Shown: positions 10,154-19,624 of the stretch, piece after piece
Layout of the letters: every line of letters begins with the position of its first letter
How positions within the stretch are numbered: position 1 is the stretch's first letter
Assembly (NCBI GenBank): GCA_015680685.1
Contig: MNCI01000175.1
Coordinates: 165,544-194,400 of the forward strand
Direction: 5' to 3'
Source: Gnetum montanum
Lineage: Eukaryota; Streptophyta; Gnetopsida; Gnetales; Gnetaceae
DNA length: 28,857 bases
The notes under the pieces: generated by a model
Databases searched by the model: none
Seen by the model: the letters and a program-made list of their open reading frames with translations, nothing else
What the model was told of the DNA's origin: nothing
Program-made: the position numbers and the translations under genes

Positions 10154-10651
10154 ACTAAACCATGGCCCGAAAAGGCCTTAAACTAGAACAAGTGGCCCGA
10201 AAAGGCCTTAAACTACCACCTTTTCACTTTATTTTCTATTCACTTGTGCATTTCAATTCATGTTTTCTGCAGTGGCTATTTAACATTGTTTTCTCTAGTT
10301 GCTTTTGTTTACAGGATCATACGGACACACATGCCTACATCCACATAGTCCTGGATTATGACTTAAAACTAATACCACAGAACAGTCCTGGCATCATGAC
10401 TTAAAACTGATACCACAGAATGTCCTGGCGTCATGACGATAAACCGACACCACAGAGCTCTGTCCGACATGACACTAAACTGTCACACTCATTCACCAGA
10501 GTCTGCTAAGACTATAAACTAGCTTGCCTCTTCATAGTCCTCCATGACTATAAACTAGCAATGTACCGTCCGCTACGACGATAAACTGGCAACGTCCAAC
10601 GGGTTATGACGTAAAACTAACCCATGACAGTCCGCTAAGACTATAAACTGG
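10136..10651 (+). repeat. Array of 12 short hairpins with a TAAACTR tail (element B)
   Basis: Units start at 10136, 10164, 10194, 10348, 10385, 10422, 10462, 10501, 10537, 10568, 10594 and 10630. Each is a short inverted repeat followed by a conserved tail. The first three are GGCC-CGAAAA-GGCC + TTAAACTA. The next nine use GTC....GAC with loops such as CGCTAA, CGCTAC, CTCCAT or CTGGCATCAT, and tails TATAAACTGG, TATAAACTAG, GATAAACTGG, TTAAAACTG or ACTAAACTG. Nearly every tail contains TAA. The stop codon of gag-protease is in the first tail. Function unknown; the same family follows protease in element C. Confidence 0.82.
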
Positions 10652-11790
10652 TCAAATCATTTCTAGCACATTCATCTGCTACTGTAATCCTTGACATGCC
10701 TGCTGCATCATTCATCACACCAACTTTGACAACACTATTGCTGCTCATTCTGTTTGCCTCAAGTTTCACATGGCATCTCCATCCGCATCAATCACATTCA
10801 TGCCTAAAGTGTTCGCTAACTCATTCACTTGTGGTTTTCTTGTCTTCTTAAAGTTGTGTTTGCAGGATGACACCCAGTGGTGCTCGTACACGGATACACT
10901 TCATCACGGTGACAAGGGGCCACATTGTTTCTGACGCACGTAACTAGGTTAATCAATTTGGTCAAAAGTACATACCTAGTTCCCAATACATTCTCCATTT
11001 CCCCAAGACTCTTACTCCCTTTCCTACTCAATTACAGTTCCCAAATACATCCAGTACACCCCAAAGTATGAGCACACTGTTACACGTTGCCACACTCTCA
11101 AGCAATTGCAACACACAATATGGCACATGAGCATGAGTGCAAAATTGAAAGAAAGCTCTTTCCAAAAAAAAATGAAAAAAAAAACAACAAAAAAAGAGCA
11201 AAAATAAAAAAAACAAAAAAAAGAAAAAGAAAGGAAAAGAAAAGAGCAAAGAGCAAAACGAACCACAAGACCCTTAGCACGTCCCATAAGCCTCAGGCGG
11301 GAAGGCAGTTGTCTTGGAAACAAACACATGTCTCAAAGCTCAAGTAACATCTCATTGCGTAGCTTTGGCTCTCCACCAACAGGTTTTCTTTAACACCAAA
11401 TAAAGGACCTGTTCCTCCAGAGAACGCAACCCACCATCACATGGTGAACAAGTCCTCTTAAACACTAAACAAGAGTCTTGTTCCGCCAAATGACGCACAT
11501 CTCATGTTTTGATGCCGAGTCCGCTAAATATGGCTATTGACAAGGATCAGCATGACCTGTATACGCACCAGAGCATCCCCTTTACTATGCATAATCCCTT
11601 GATCACGTCTCAAGCCCAACAATTTTCATTTCCCTATCCAGCTACAAACTTCATTTCCCCAATCCCATGTACTTTTGAACACAGTGCGATGACATCTGGT
11701 CAAGTGCCAAAGGACAATGTTTCTACCAAGTTTGCTTGTGGAGTTTTATACTTCTTTGTCGATGCCTCTCGGGTCAATTCCTCTAGACAT
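10652..11790 (+). other. Non-coding 3' internal region of element B
   Basis: No pol domain or credible gene is seen. It contains an acceptor-like GTTTGCAG at about 10856-10863, an A/purine-rich low-complexity block (11160-11260), and an imperfect direct repeat of ~47 bp (about 11387-11432 and 11454-11500, period ~68, sharing TTAAACAC and TTGTTCC-type segments). The last ~80 bp before the polypurine tract match the corresponding stub of element D. Confidence 0.6.
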
Positions 11791-11807
11791 AAACAAAGAG
11801 GGGCCAA
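11791..11807 (+). other. Polypurine tract of element B
   Basis: AAACAAAGAGGGGCCAA lies immediately before TGAAACACCAC, the LTR start. The GAGGGGCCAA/TGAAACA junction matches the one in element D. Confidence 0.75.
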
Positions 11808-12044
11808 TGAAACACCACAAAAATTTTGGCTAACACTTGAAGACAGAAATTAAGCTAAGTCATGTTGGTCCTCAGCATGACCAAGCTTGAAAGCCTCAAA
11901 AATAACATCAAACGAAGTCAAAGCAAGCAAGTAAAAGTTCCCTGGGACCCACAGAAGACTACGATGACATCTGGCATCAAACTTGGTAAATCTTGAGCTC
12001 AAAATACTTGGTTTTCACTAAGTATGCATCCTGTACGCTGGCCT

Positions 12045-12905
12045 ACACATGCCCAGCGTAAGGCCCAGCGTACAGCAACTTTTGGGGCTCAAAAACTCAT
12101 CAAAACATGCTAAAGTGGAGTGTCCAGATCCCCTAGAACCTTCCCCAAGGTTCCCAACAGGTCTCGGGCACTCAAAAATTGAATTTTGGGCTCCGAATGA
12201 TGGTCTTCCATCCCTATACGCCCGGCGTAGACGCAGGGGTTTGGCCAGCGTAGAGAGACTTTCGGGCCCCAGAAATGGGTCAAAACGTGCCAGAATTGAG
12301 CGTCTAGACCCCCCAGGACCTTCCCCAGGGTCCCCAATAGGTCTCAGGCACTTGAAAATCAAATTTCAAGCTCCAAATGATGGTCGTTCATTCCTCTATG
12401 CCCAGCGTAAGCCCAGCGTAGAGAGACTTTCGGGCCCCAGAAATGGGTTAAAACATGCCATAATCAAGCGTCCAGACCCACTAGGACCTTCCCCAAGGTT
12501 CCCAACAGGTCTTAGGTACTTGAAAATCAAATTTTTGGCTCCGAATGATGGTCTTCCATTCCTGTACGCCCAGCGTATACGCCCGGCGTAAGGCCAGTGT
12601 AGACAGACTTTCGGGCTCCAGAAATGCATAAGAACGTGCCAGAATTGAGTGTCCAGACCCCCCAAGACCTTTCTCAAGGTCCCCATCAGGTCTCAGGCAC
12701 TTGAAAATCAAATTTTAGGCTCCGAATGATGGTCTTCTATTCCTATACGCCCGGCGTAGATGCCGGGGTTTGGCCAGCGTAGACAGACTTTCGGGCCCCA
12801 AAAATGCATCAAAACGTGCCAGAACTGAGTGTCTGGACCCCCCAGGACCTTCCTCAGCATCCCCAGTAGGTCTCAGGCACTTGAAAATCAAATTTCGGGC
12901 TCCAA
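12045..12905 (+). repeat. ~180-bp satellite, five direct copies
   Basis: Monomer starts near 12062, 12243, 12411, 12592 and 12772, spacing 181, 168, 181 and 180 bp. Shared landmarks are GACTTTCGGGC, AAAACGTGCCAGAATTGAG, CCCCAGGACCTTCC, TCAGGCACTTGAAAATC and CCGAATGATGGTC. Each monomer carries one or more TACGCCCGGCGTA or CCCAGCGTA motifs at its border; the number of these accounts for the length differences. Open frames through the array are chance. Confidence 0.9.
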
Positions 12906-12906
12906 N

Positions 12907-13198
12907 GAGCTCGATTCTGGCACGTTTTGACCCATTTCTGGGGCCCGAAAGTCTCTCTACGCTGGGCTTACGCCGGGCGTATACGCTGGGCGTAGAGGAA
13001 TGAACGACCATCATTTGAAGCCCAAAATTTGATTTTCAAGTGCCTGAGACCTACTGGGGACCTTTGGGAAGGTCTTGGGGGGTCCAGACGCTCAGTTCTG
13101 GCACATTTTGACACATTTCTGGGGCCCGAAAGTCTCTCTACGCTGGGCTTACGCCGGGCGTATACGCTGGGCGTAGAGGAATGAACGACCATCATTTG
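12907..13198 (-). repeat. Same satellite in inverted orientation, about 1.6 copies
   Basis: After the lone N at 12906 the same monomer runs on the opposite strand (GGGCCCGAAAGTCTCTCTAC at 12941 and again at 13122, 181 bp apart), then stops at the 412-N gap starting at 13199. The switch coincides with an N, so it may be an assembly join and not a true inversion. Confidence 0.85.
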
Positions 13199-13610
13199 NN
13201 NNNNNNNNNNNNNNNNNNNNNNNNNNNNNNNNNNNNNNNNNNNNNNNNNNNNNNNNNNNNNNNNNNNNNNNNNNNNNNNNNNNNNNNNNNNNNNNNNNNN
13301 NNNNNNNNNNNNNNNNNNNNNNNNNNNNNNNNNNNNNNNNNNNNNNNNNNNNNNNNNNNNNNNNNNNNNNNNNNNNNNNNNNNNNNNNNNNNNNNNNNNN
13401 NNNNNNNNNNNNNNNNNNNNNNNNNNNNNNNNNNNNNNNNNNNNNNNNNNNNNNNNNNNNNNNNNNNNNNNNNNNNNNNNNNNNNNNNNNNNNNNNNNNN
13501 NNNNNNNNNNNNNNNNNNNNNNNNNNNNNNNNNNNNNNNNNNNNNNNNNNNNNNNNNNNNNNNNNNNNNNNNNNNNNNNNNNNNNNNNNNNNNNNNNNNN
13601 NNNNNNNNNN
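13199..13610. other. Assembly gap, 412 N
   Basis: Unknown bases inside LTR B, directly after inverted satellite copies. The true content and length are unknown; collapsed satellite is likely. Confidence 1.
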
Positions 13611-14155
13611 TTTTCAGGGGCGGCAAAAATTTACCAGAGCAGACCCAGAGCAATTACGCTACAAACAAGAGCCCAGAAACCCTCTTACACTGGAGAGCCT
13701 TGTACACTATACACACAGTCTCTATGCTCCACCTGCCTTGCGAACTAGCCGAGTCATTCCCATACACGCCGGGGCCTTTCGTCCGCGTTGTGTCAAAGCC
13801 ACAACTGCGTTTGGACCGGTGCACTTTGTAATCAATTCTCAATACAAAACAGTTTACATTTTGCCCAAATTTATTGCAGTTTTCTTTGTTTTTCAATTTA
13901 CGTTTATAGGCTCATTTACATTATCGTGCTTGTTTACGGTTTACATTTAACGTGCATTGTTTACGTATAACCCAACGTGTTGTAGCGGAAAACGTTGGGG
14001 AAGTCCTTGTTTGATCCGCGTGCGGACCATTCAAGGCACTTTGCCTTCGTCCATTCCATCTTGCCCTCAAGGGGAGGCAGGGTCAACTGTGCTTGTTCGT
14101 AGATCTTTTGGTGCTCGTAATGTTCCAGCCTTGCACCGACGTTTCGGTCGGTACA

Positions 14156-14329
14156 ACATCCATGAAGGGTTTTGACTTGCCTATAGACACCTTCCATATG
14201 GCAAGTTGTGTTACGCACATGCTGAAGTTTGCACTCTCAAATAACCATGTTAGTCGAGGCACTCGCTTCGCGACACTATAGCATTTGTTGCTGTAGCGAG
14301 ATGCGTCTGCGGGAACAAGGTCTTGCTGG
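14156..14329. other. 174-bp spacer between elements B and C
   Basis: DNA between the end of LTR B and the start of LTR C. No gene is seen. It is too short and too uncertain to assign as host DNA or element remnant. The bases before LTR C (GCTGG, 14325-14329) would be one half of its target-site duplication, the other half being outside the window. Confidence 0.5.
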
Positions 14330-14592
14330 TGAAACAACCTAAAAGAAAAATGCAGGGTCATCCTAGCTTCACCAAACTCTTGCAGTCCGCATAGCACCAT
14401 GGCAGTCCATTGGGAAAAGAACATTCTGAGTCCAGGATAGCCACTTCGGTAAATTTTCTACTTTAGGCATGGACAAGTTCCGTACCAACCCACCCACCTG
14501 CCAAAGTAGTTTGAACGACTAGCAGCCTGCTCAGAAATGATGTCCAGAATCAGCGATAGTATCTTAGGTGCATAGGAGAAGCAGTTCGGCAA

Positions 14593-14657
14593 GTTTTCTA
14601 ACTCATAAAGCCTGCTATGCTACGTTACGATGTGTAGCGTAGCAAGCTTTAGAAAAC
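14593..14657. repeat. Long hairpin in U3 of LTR C
   Basis: The left arm begins GTTTTCTAA, then AAAGC, TGCTATGCTAC; the right arm is GTAGCGTAGCA, GCTTT, TTAGAAAAC. All three blocks are complementary, with one mismatch and a short bulge, around an 8-10 nt loop. It is the best of several GCTACG inverted repeats in this U3. Confidence 0.7.
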
Positions 14658-15297
14658 AATGGCGGAACGAGATGTTACGCTATGCGATGACATATGGCGT
14701 AGCATAGCAACAACTTCACTACTCACCTCCCTTACCCAATCTTGAGTTTTGTAATGATGTCTCTTTTCACCAAGAAGCAGCAGACCATGTCTGCTACTAT
14801 GCTACACTGAGCTACATGGCACAGCAAGACGTAGCAATCCTACGGAAAGGGACAGAAGGTGATTCGAAAGGTGAAATTAGCAAAGTCTACAAAACTTGTA
14901 TTATGGCAGAATAGTTTGAAAATCAACAAAACTATCGTGATCAAGGCCAGTTGCTACGCTATGCTATGATACGTAGTGTAGCATCATGTAGCAAGTATGT
15001 GATGTACGGCAGGACACGTAGCAAGGTGCTACGCCATGCTAAGAAAGCCACATCACAAAACACAGCGCGACATGCAGGTGGTCGTGCAACATCAATGCAT
15101 TCCACCCTAATCAGACCATTGGCACACACCTCTAGGAGTTGATGATGCAGTCGTGACGTAGTAGGATCGTAGTTATTGCTTGCATCACAACGGTCTTGCA
15201 AGATCAATGATTACAAATGACTTGAGTAACGCCAGTAAGGTGGCACAAGTCTACGACACGTAGTATTCAAACGGTCACCTTTGCTTACCTTCAACCC

Positions 15298-15305
15298 TAT
15301 AAATA
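15298..15305 (+). promoter_or_regulatory. TATA box of LTR C
   Basis: TATAAATA in the context CAACCCTATAAATAGC, the plant core-promoter consensus, ~970 bp into the LTR. LTR D has the same motif at the matching place (4994-4987, minus). Confidence 0.65.
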
Positions 15306-16037
15306 GCATGTCAAATAGCACAAAAAGGGTCTGAAAGAAAAAAAAGGGGAATCTCCTTGTCTAAAACAAAAAAAAAAGATACCTGCAATCTCGCAAAAAA
15401 GGGAAAGGAAAGGAGAGGCCAGCAATCTATAAAAGGAACCTCTCTCGACTAGCATAAAGCCAAGGTCCTCGTTCTACCACCTTGGTAGGATCCCACCTGC
15501 ATTGTATATACATGAAGTTTGTGCACAAGTGCACAGCTATTCCTGTTTCCTGGCATACTTCGATCACCCTTGGAACTTCTGCACTTTGTGACGCTATGCA
15601 GTCGATTGTATCCCCCCCTAACCGGACAGATTTGTAGCTCTGAAGCAGTGCATGTTCCTAACTGTATCTTATGTTACCTCTTATTTACATTCTGGCTTCT
15701 TTGTATTATTTTCTGTTTTATTTACCTTCAAGCATCATCTCATATCATTTCCGCACTTATGTTTATTCACTATTTCACATTATTATGGCATTTTTTAGTC
15801 CCTTTCTTTTCCCGCTGTATCTACTCGTAAGCACCATCCCACAACTGGTATAGTTTATATTGCAAAAGGCTATATTGACACTGATGTAAGTCCTTGTTTG
15901 ATCAACCAGACTAATCAGGGCACCCCGTGTTTGCACACACCTAGCATCGCCCTCCTGCGGGCATGGGGTTGGAACTGTTGTGTCAACTGACCTTGGCGTT
16001 CTTCTAGCCACCGATGTTTTCGGTCGCTACAATTTTC

Positions 16038-16054
16038 TGGTGCTAGAAGGAGGG
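16038..16054 (+). other. Primer-binding site, tRNA-Asn-like
   Basis: TGGTGCTAGAAGGAGGG starts six bases after the LTR end. Plant tRNA-Asn(GUU) ends CCTCCTTCTAGCGCCA, so the site is complementary with one mismatch (T for C at the fourth base), itself a C-to-T change. The tRNA assignment is from memory of the tRNA family. Confidence 0.72.
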
Positions 16055-16197
16055 CCTTTTGGTGCCTTTGTTGCATGTCACGGCAGTTTTGTGAGCCTTC
16101 TGCACCCTTATACACATGAGTGTAAACGCGACACCCTCTTGCGGTTTTTTTCATTCTTTGCGATGCAGACTGGTTGCCCCGATGGTTCCTTCGAAGC

Positions 16198-16800
16198 CCT
16201 ATAGAACACAAGGCCTCCAATCGCTTGTTAACTAGCTCATTCTATGGTCGTCTTGCACGCATACTACACCCCACCCCATGTGTTGTAGATCGGTCACTTG
16301 GACAGTCCCTCTGGGACCCTGCAAGGCATAAAGCCTGCATGATTGCTAGTTAATTTGCCCATCCTACGGTTGTCTCACCTGCGTTCTATACCTCATTCTG
16401 TGTGGTATAGACCAGTCACCTCGATGGTCCATTTGGGATCCTGCGAGACACAAAACATACCTGGTCACTAGTTAATTTGCTCATCTTACGGTAGTCTCGT
16501 ATGCCTTCCACCCCCCGACTTGCATTAGCATGAACTCGACACCCTTTGTGGTTGTTTATGCATCATGCGGTGTAGATCGGTCGCCTCGACGGTTCCTCCG
16601 GAACCCTACGAGACAATAAGCCTTCTGATGGCAATTTAATTTACTTCTTCTACAGTAGTCCCGCATGCACCCTACACCCTAGCTAGCATAGGCAAAAACG
16701 AGACATCCTTTCAAGTTTTTTCCATCTTATGTGGTGCAGGTCAGTCACCTCGACGGTCCCTCTAGGATCTTGCAAGACGAAAAGCCACCTGTTGTCATTT
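16198..16800 (+). repeat. Tandem repeats in the leader of element C
   Basis: Five imperfect units begin at 16198, 16318, 16440, 16605 and 16768 with CCTRCRAGRC..AARCC-like starts and contain GTTAATTTGC-CATC-TACGGT, GTCTC, and GRTCGGTCRCCTCGACGGT. Units three and four are ~164 bp; one and two are ~121 bp and lack a ~45-bp block (CTCGACACCCTTTGTGGTTG type) that also appears once before the array (~16105-16150). They lie between primer site and gag and are not coding. Confidence 0.75.
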
Positions 16801-16895
16801 TTTAAATCCTTCTGTTCTTCCGCATTTTCTAGCATTTTTACATAATCACGTGCTTGACGATGACTTCTACCACCACTGTTGTTGGTGTTTCCAAC

Positions 16896-19624
16896 ATGGA
16901 GATGCCCTTCATGATCCAAGGCACTACTGGTGCCGAACAACGGTTGAATCCAACACCAGAAACATGCCAGTCTCTCAGGATCTAAAATCGAGGACCTGAG
17001 GGACTAGCCTAGCAACATGAGCATTACAATTTCTTTTACGTGAAGGTGCAGGCTAACCTGCCCTTAGATTTACACAAACTTGAAGAAAAATGTAGCTTCG
17101 AGTTCACTTACTACAATGGGGAGGAATTCGTTCCTAACCAGGGCATTTTCCTACCTTTGACACAAGCGAACTAAAGGCTGCTAGATCAACTAATCCAGTT
17201 GACAAGGCTTAGGGAGCAACAAGACACAGTGTCCAACCAGGATGATGCCTTTCAAGATGGGCAGGAGGAACTCGACTCCCAATCTAACGAGGGAGGCCCA
17301 ACCAACCCCATTCCTGTCCTGCCTACCTAGTCCTTTTGGGCCAACCTACTACCGGTCACCACCCCCTTCTCCATCATGCCTACGCTTTAGCAGCCTATAA
17401 CTGCAACTACAGTGGGTAGTCATGCTATGTTCCCAGCACCTCATCACCCCTATCGCTCAGTTTCACCTGCAGCAACTGTGTCACCGTAAGCTGTTTATTA
17501 GCACGCTACCACAACACACAACACACCTATCACGGCTACCCTACCACACGTCCACACTGTACCTACTCTACAACTGCACCTAACTCCTATACCAATTCCT
17601 ACATATGCAACCATCCCACCCACTGTGATGGGCCTAGGCCCATCCATGTGGTGGACTTCGTTCACTTCCTCGTCTGTTCTGCAACTGTTGAAGATGTCTC
17701 ATTATATTCACCCTCAAGTCTACTTGATCCCACAAATGGGACAACTTGGCTTGGGGCCATGGGGTATCCCACCAGTGACCTAAATAGCCTACTTGGTGAC
17801 TCAACCCACTATTACCGCTCTGATGATACCATCCACTAGATGGTGGACAACACAAACAACACCTTTAGCAGGGGCGGCCCCAACGGCATAATCGATGGGT
17901 CAAATCACCACTGCTACCATGCCACATGTGGGAGTTGCCTCTGTAGCCCCTCAGCCATCTACAACATCCCTGGTTCTAGACCAAGCATTTTAGCTTATTC
18001 AGACCCTAACTGAGGAAGTAAAATGCCTCAAAACTGTTGGGTCCGATACGGTACAAGTCATGGAATTTTACCAAGATGATCCCATCAACCTTGCAATCCT
18101 TGCCTTGATATTACCACCTAGGATGTTCCTCCCGCACTTCACAAAGTATGATGGAGAAGGAGATCCCAATACACATCTCATCACTTTCCAGTCAGAGTTT
18201 TTGTTGCTGCAACAATGGCCGCATACGATCATTCGTGTCTTTGCCATGTCCCTAGCCGAGAAAGCCCTAGATTGGTATCACGTGTTGCCACATTCATCCA
18301 TTTCGACTTTGGAAGAACTCTTGACCCATTTTGTGACACGCTTCAAGTATAACTTGAAGCCAAAAACCATGCTAGCTCAGCTAATGAGTGTGAAGCAAGA
18401 CCCACTAGAACTAGTCCAAAAATTCATTCAACGATGGAGCTCAACCCTTAACAAAATTTGTGAACCTATCGTAGAGGCTCATTTGTTAGCTATATTTAAG
18501 GGTGTAGTGAATGACTTCATCAAGTCAAAACTACATTACCTTGCTCCACGCTCACTTAGTCAAGATTTCGCTCAAACGAAAAGCATACAAGACGCAACCG
18601 AGGCAAGCAAAGACCTGACTTATGTCACTTACAAGAATAGTTTTGCAAAGAAGGACAAGGGTAAGGCCCTAATGACCATGGTGGCTATTGTGGCAGCTGA
18701 GGCTAAGTCCAAACATAGCAATAGAGAAAAGAAGAATAATAAGAAATTGACCATACCTAGAACCGACTTAGGGCCTAAGTTGGGCCAAGCATTACAACCC
18801 TCCGTGCTCGCACCCGATACATCTACATACACTAAACCTAACTTCGAACATAAAGATCATTCAAAATACACTCCACTGCCCCTCAAACCTTCAGAACTCC
18901 TGAAGCAACTATTGGTAGTAGGATACATTCAACACAAATGGATGTTAGAAGAAGCAAACATGAGGCATCGACGCTACTGCGAGCTTCTTAAAAATCCATC
19001 TTTAGCCCTGCCCAACGAGCCTCCAGTCCCTAAAGGTTTTAGGCTAGACAAGTTTTGCGACTACCATCGACTATGTGGTCATACCACAGATTATTGTCTA
19101 TCATTGCAAGATGACATCCAAAGATTGATTGACCTAGGGCATTTGGTGCTAGATGAAAGTAGCCCAGTACGTCCTAAAAACCAATCCATGTACTTCTATA
19201 CTGACCCCCTCAATGCCAACAACGTCGGTTACGTAATCAATGCTATTAGTATTGACAATGATCCCACATCATCCTTCCAACCATTTGTGATTTGCATGGC
19301 TCAGCGTAGTGCACCAATGCTCCAATGGTTGGTCCAAGCCCGCAATCACCCTTCATCCTGAATGTCCCACCACGGGCATCTACCTCTGCACCACCCATTG
19401 GCAGGGCTGCGCGACCCCGTCTGCTAACACCTCTAGCTCCATTCATCATCAGGGGGCAAACATCTTCAATAGCCCCCATCTCGTGCAACAACATTAACCA
19501 ACCTCCTTGCCCTACAATGCGAGAAACCTACTTGATGGGCGAGGCATTGAAGAGGAATACCATCAAAAGAATCTCCAAAACTATGCCTTCATCCTTTAAA
19601 TTTACACCTGGTCACCAAGGATGA
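16896..19624 (+). pseudogene. gag: gag of element C, about ten internal stops and a 3' frameshift
   Basis: Homologous to element B gag. The frame starts at the ATG at 16896 and is free of frameshifts to ~19310; it carries about ten TAG/TAA stops before 18000, mostly in the Pro/Thr/Gln-rich linker, then stays open 18060-19361. Visible parts: YNFFYVKVQANLPLD and GEEFVPNQG (N-terminal block), FYQDDPIN, FTKYDGEGDPNTHLITFQ, EKALDWYHVLP, FVTRFKYNLKPKT, QKFIQRWSSTLNKICEP, a Lys-rich stretch, and a Tat-type zinc knuckle CDYHRLCGHTTDYC followed by DDIQRLIDLGHL near 19051-19140. Around 19310-19325 homology moves to another frame (SPFILNVPPRAS, to 19624), where a single degenerate VIKVPP-type repeat survives compared with six in B. 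Confidence 0.85.

Larger units (their letters stand above)
6698..14155 (+). mobile_element. Element B: gag-protease-only Tat-like element, 5' LTR missing
   Basis: Plus-strand order: gag-protease (6698-10153), hairpin array (10136-10651), ~1.1 kb without coding potential, polypurine tract (11791-11807) and 3' LTR (11808-14155). Nothing resembling RT, RNase H or integrase is present between protease and the 3' LTR. Gag and protease are homologous along their length to those of element C, so B looks like a pol-less, non-autonomous derivative of the C family, or an internally deleted copy. The LTR includes an assembly gap, so its length is approximate. Confidence 0.75.
11808..14155 (+). repeat. 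3' LTR of element B, containing satellite and an assembly gap
   Basis: It starts TGAAACACCAC and ends ACGTTTCGGTCGGTACA. Its terminal ~200 bp (13960-14155) matches LTR C and LTR D, including AAGTCCTTGTTTGAT and the ACCGA..TCGGT hairpin at the end. The DNA after 14155 (ACATCCATG) is not a primer site, consistent with a 3' LTR. The middle is filled by a ~180-bp satellite, a single N at 12906 and 412 Ns (13199-13610). The span given is that of the assembly, not a measured length. Confidence 0.72.
14330..16031 (+). repeat. 5' LTR of element C (1702 bp)
   Basis: It starts TGAAACAACC and ends CGGTCGCTACA, six bases before the primer site. The start is set by homology with LTR B and LTR D, both of which follow a polypurine tract with the same TGAAACA. 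The U3 contains clusters of GCTACG/CGTAGC palindromes (14593-14657, 14672-14705, 14797-14850, 14948-15045). A TATAAATA box at 15298-15305 puts transcript initiation near 15330. U5 holds GTAAGTCCTTGTTTGATC, shared with B and D, and a terminal ACCGA-TGTTT-TCGGT hairpin. Confidence 0.82.

Noticed and set aside
10136-10651. Hairpin array as CRISPR or as a cluster of tRNA-like genes
   Set aside because: Units are ~22 nt with irregular spacing and changing stems, with no spacers, no tRNA arms and no cas genes.
11087-11347. Lys-rich protein and its hydrophobic opposite-strand frames
   Set aside because: They are produced by an A-rich low-complexity tract, not by a coding sequence.
12049-12591. A 180-residue open frame across the satellite
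   Set aside because: It is chance openness of GC-rich repeat units; monomer lengths of 168-181 bp do not preserve a frame and there is no homology.
13181-13831. Open frame spanning the N gap
   Set aside because: Most of it is unknown bases, so it is not evidence for a gene.
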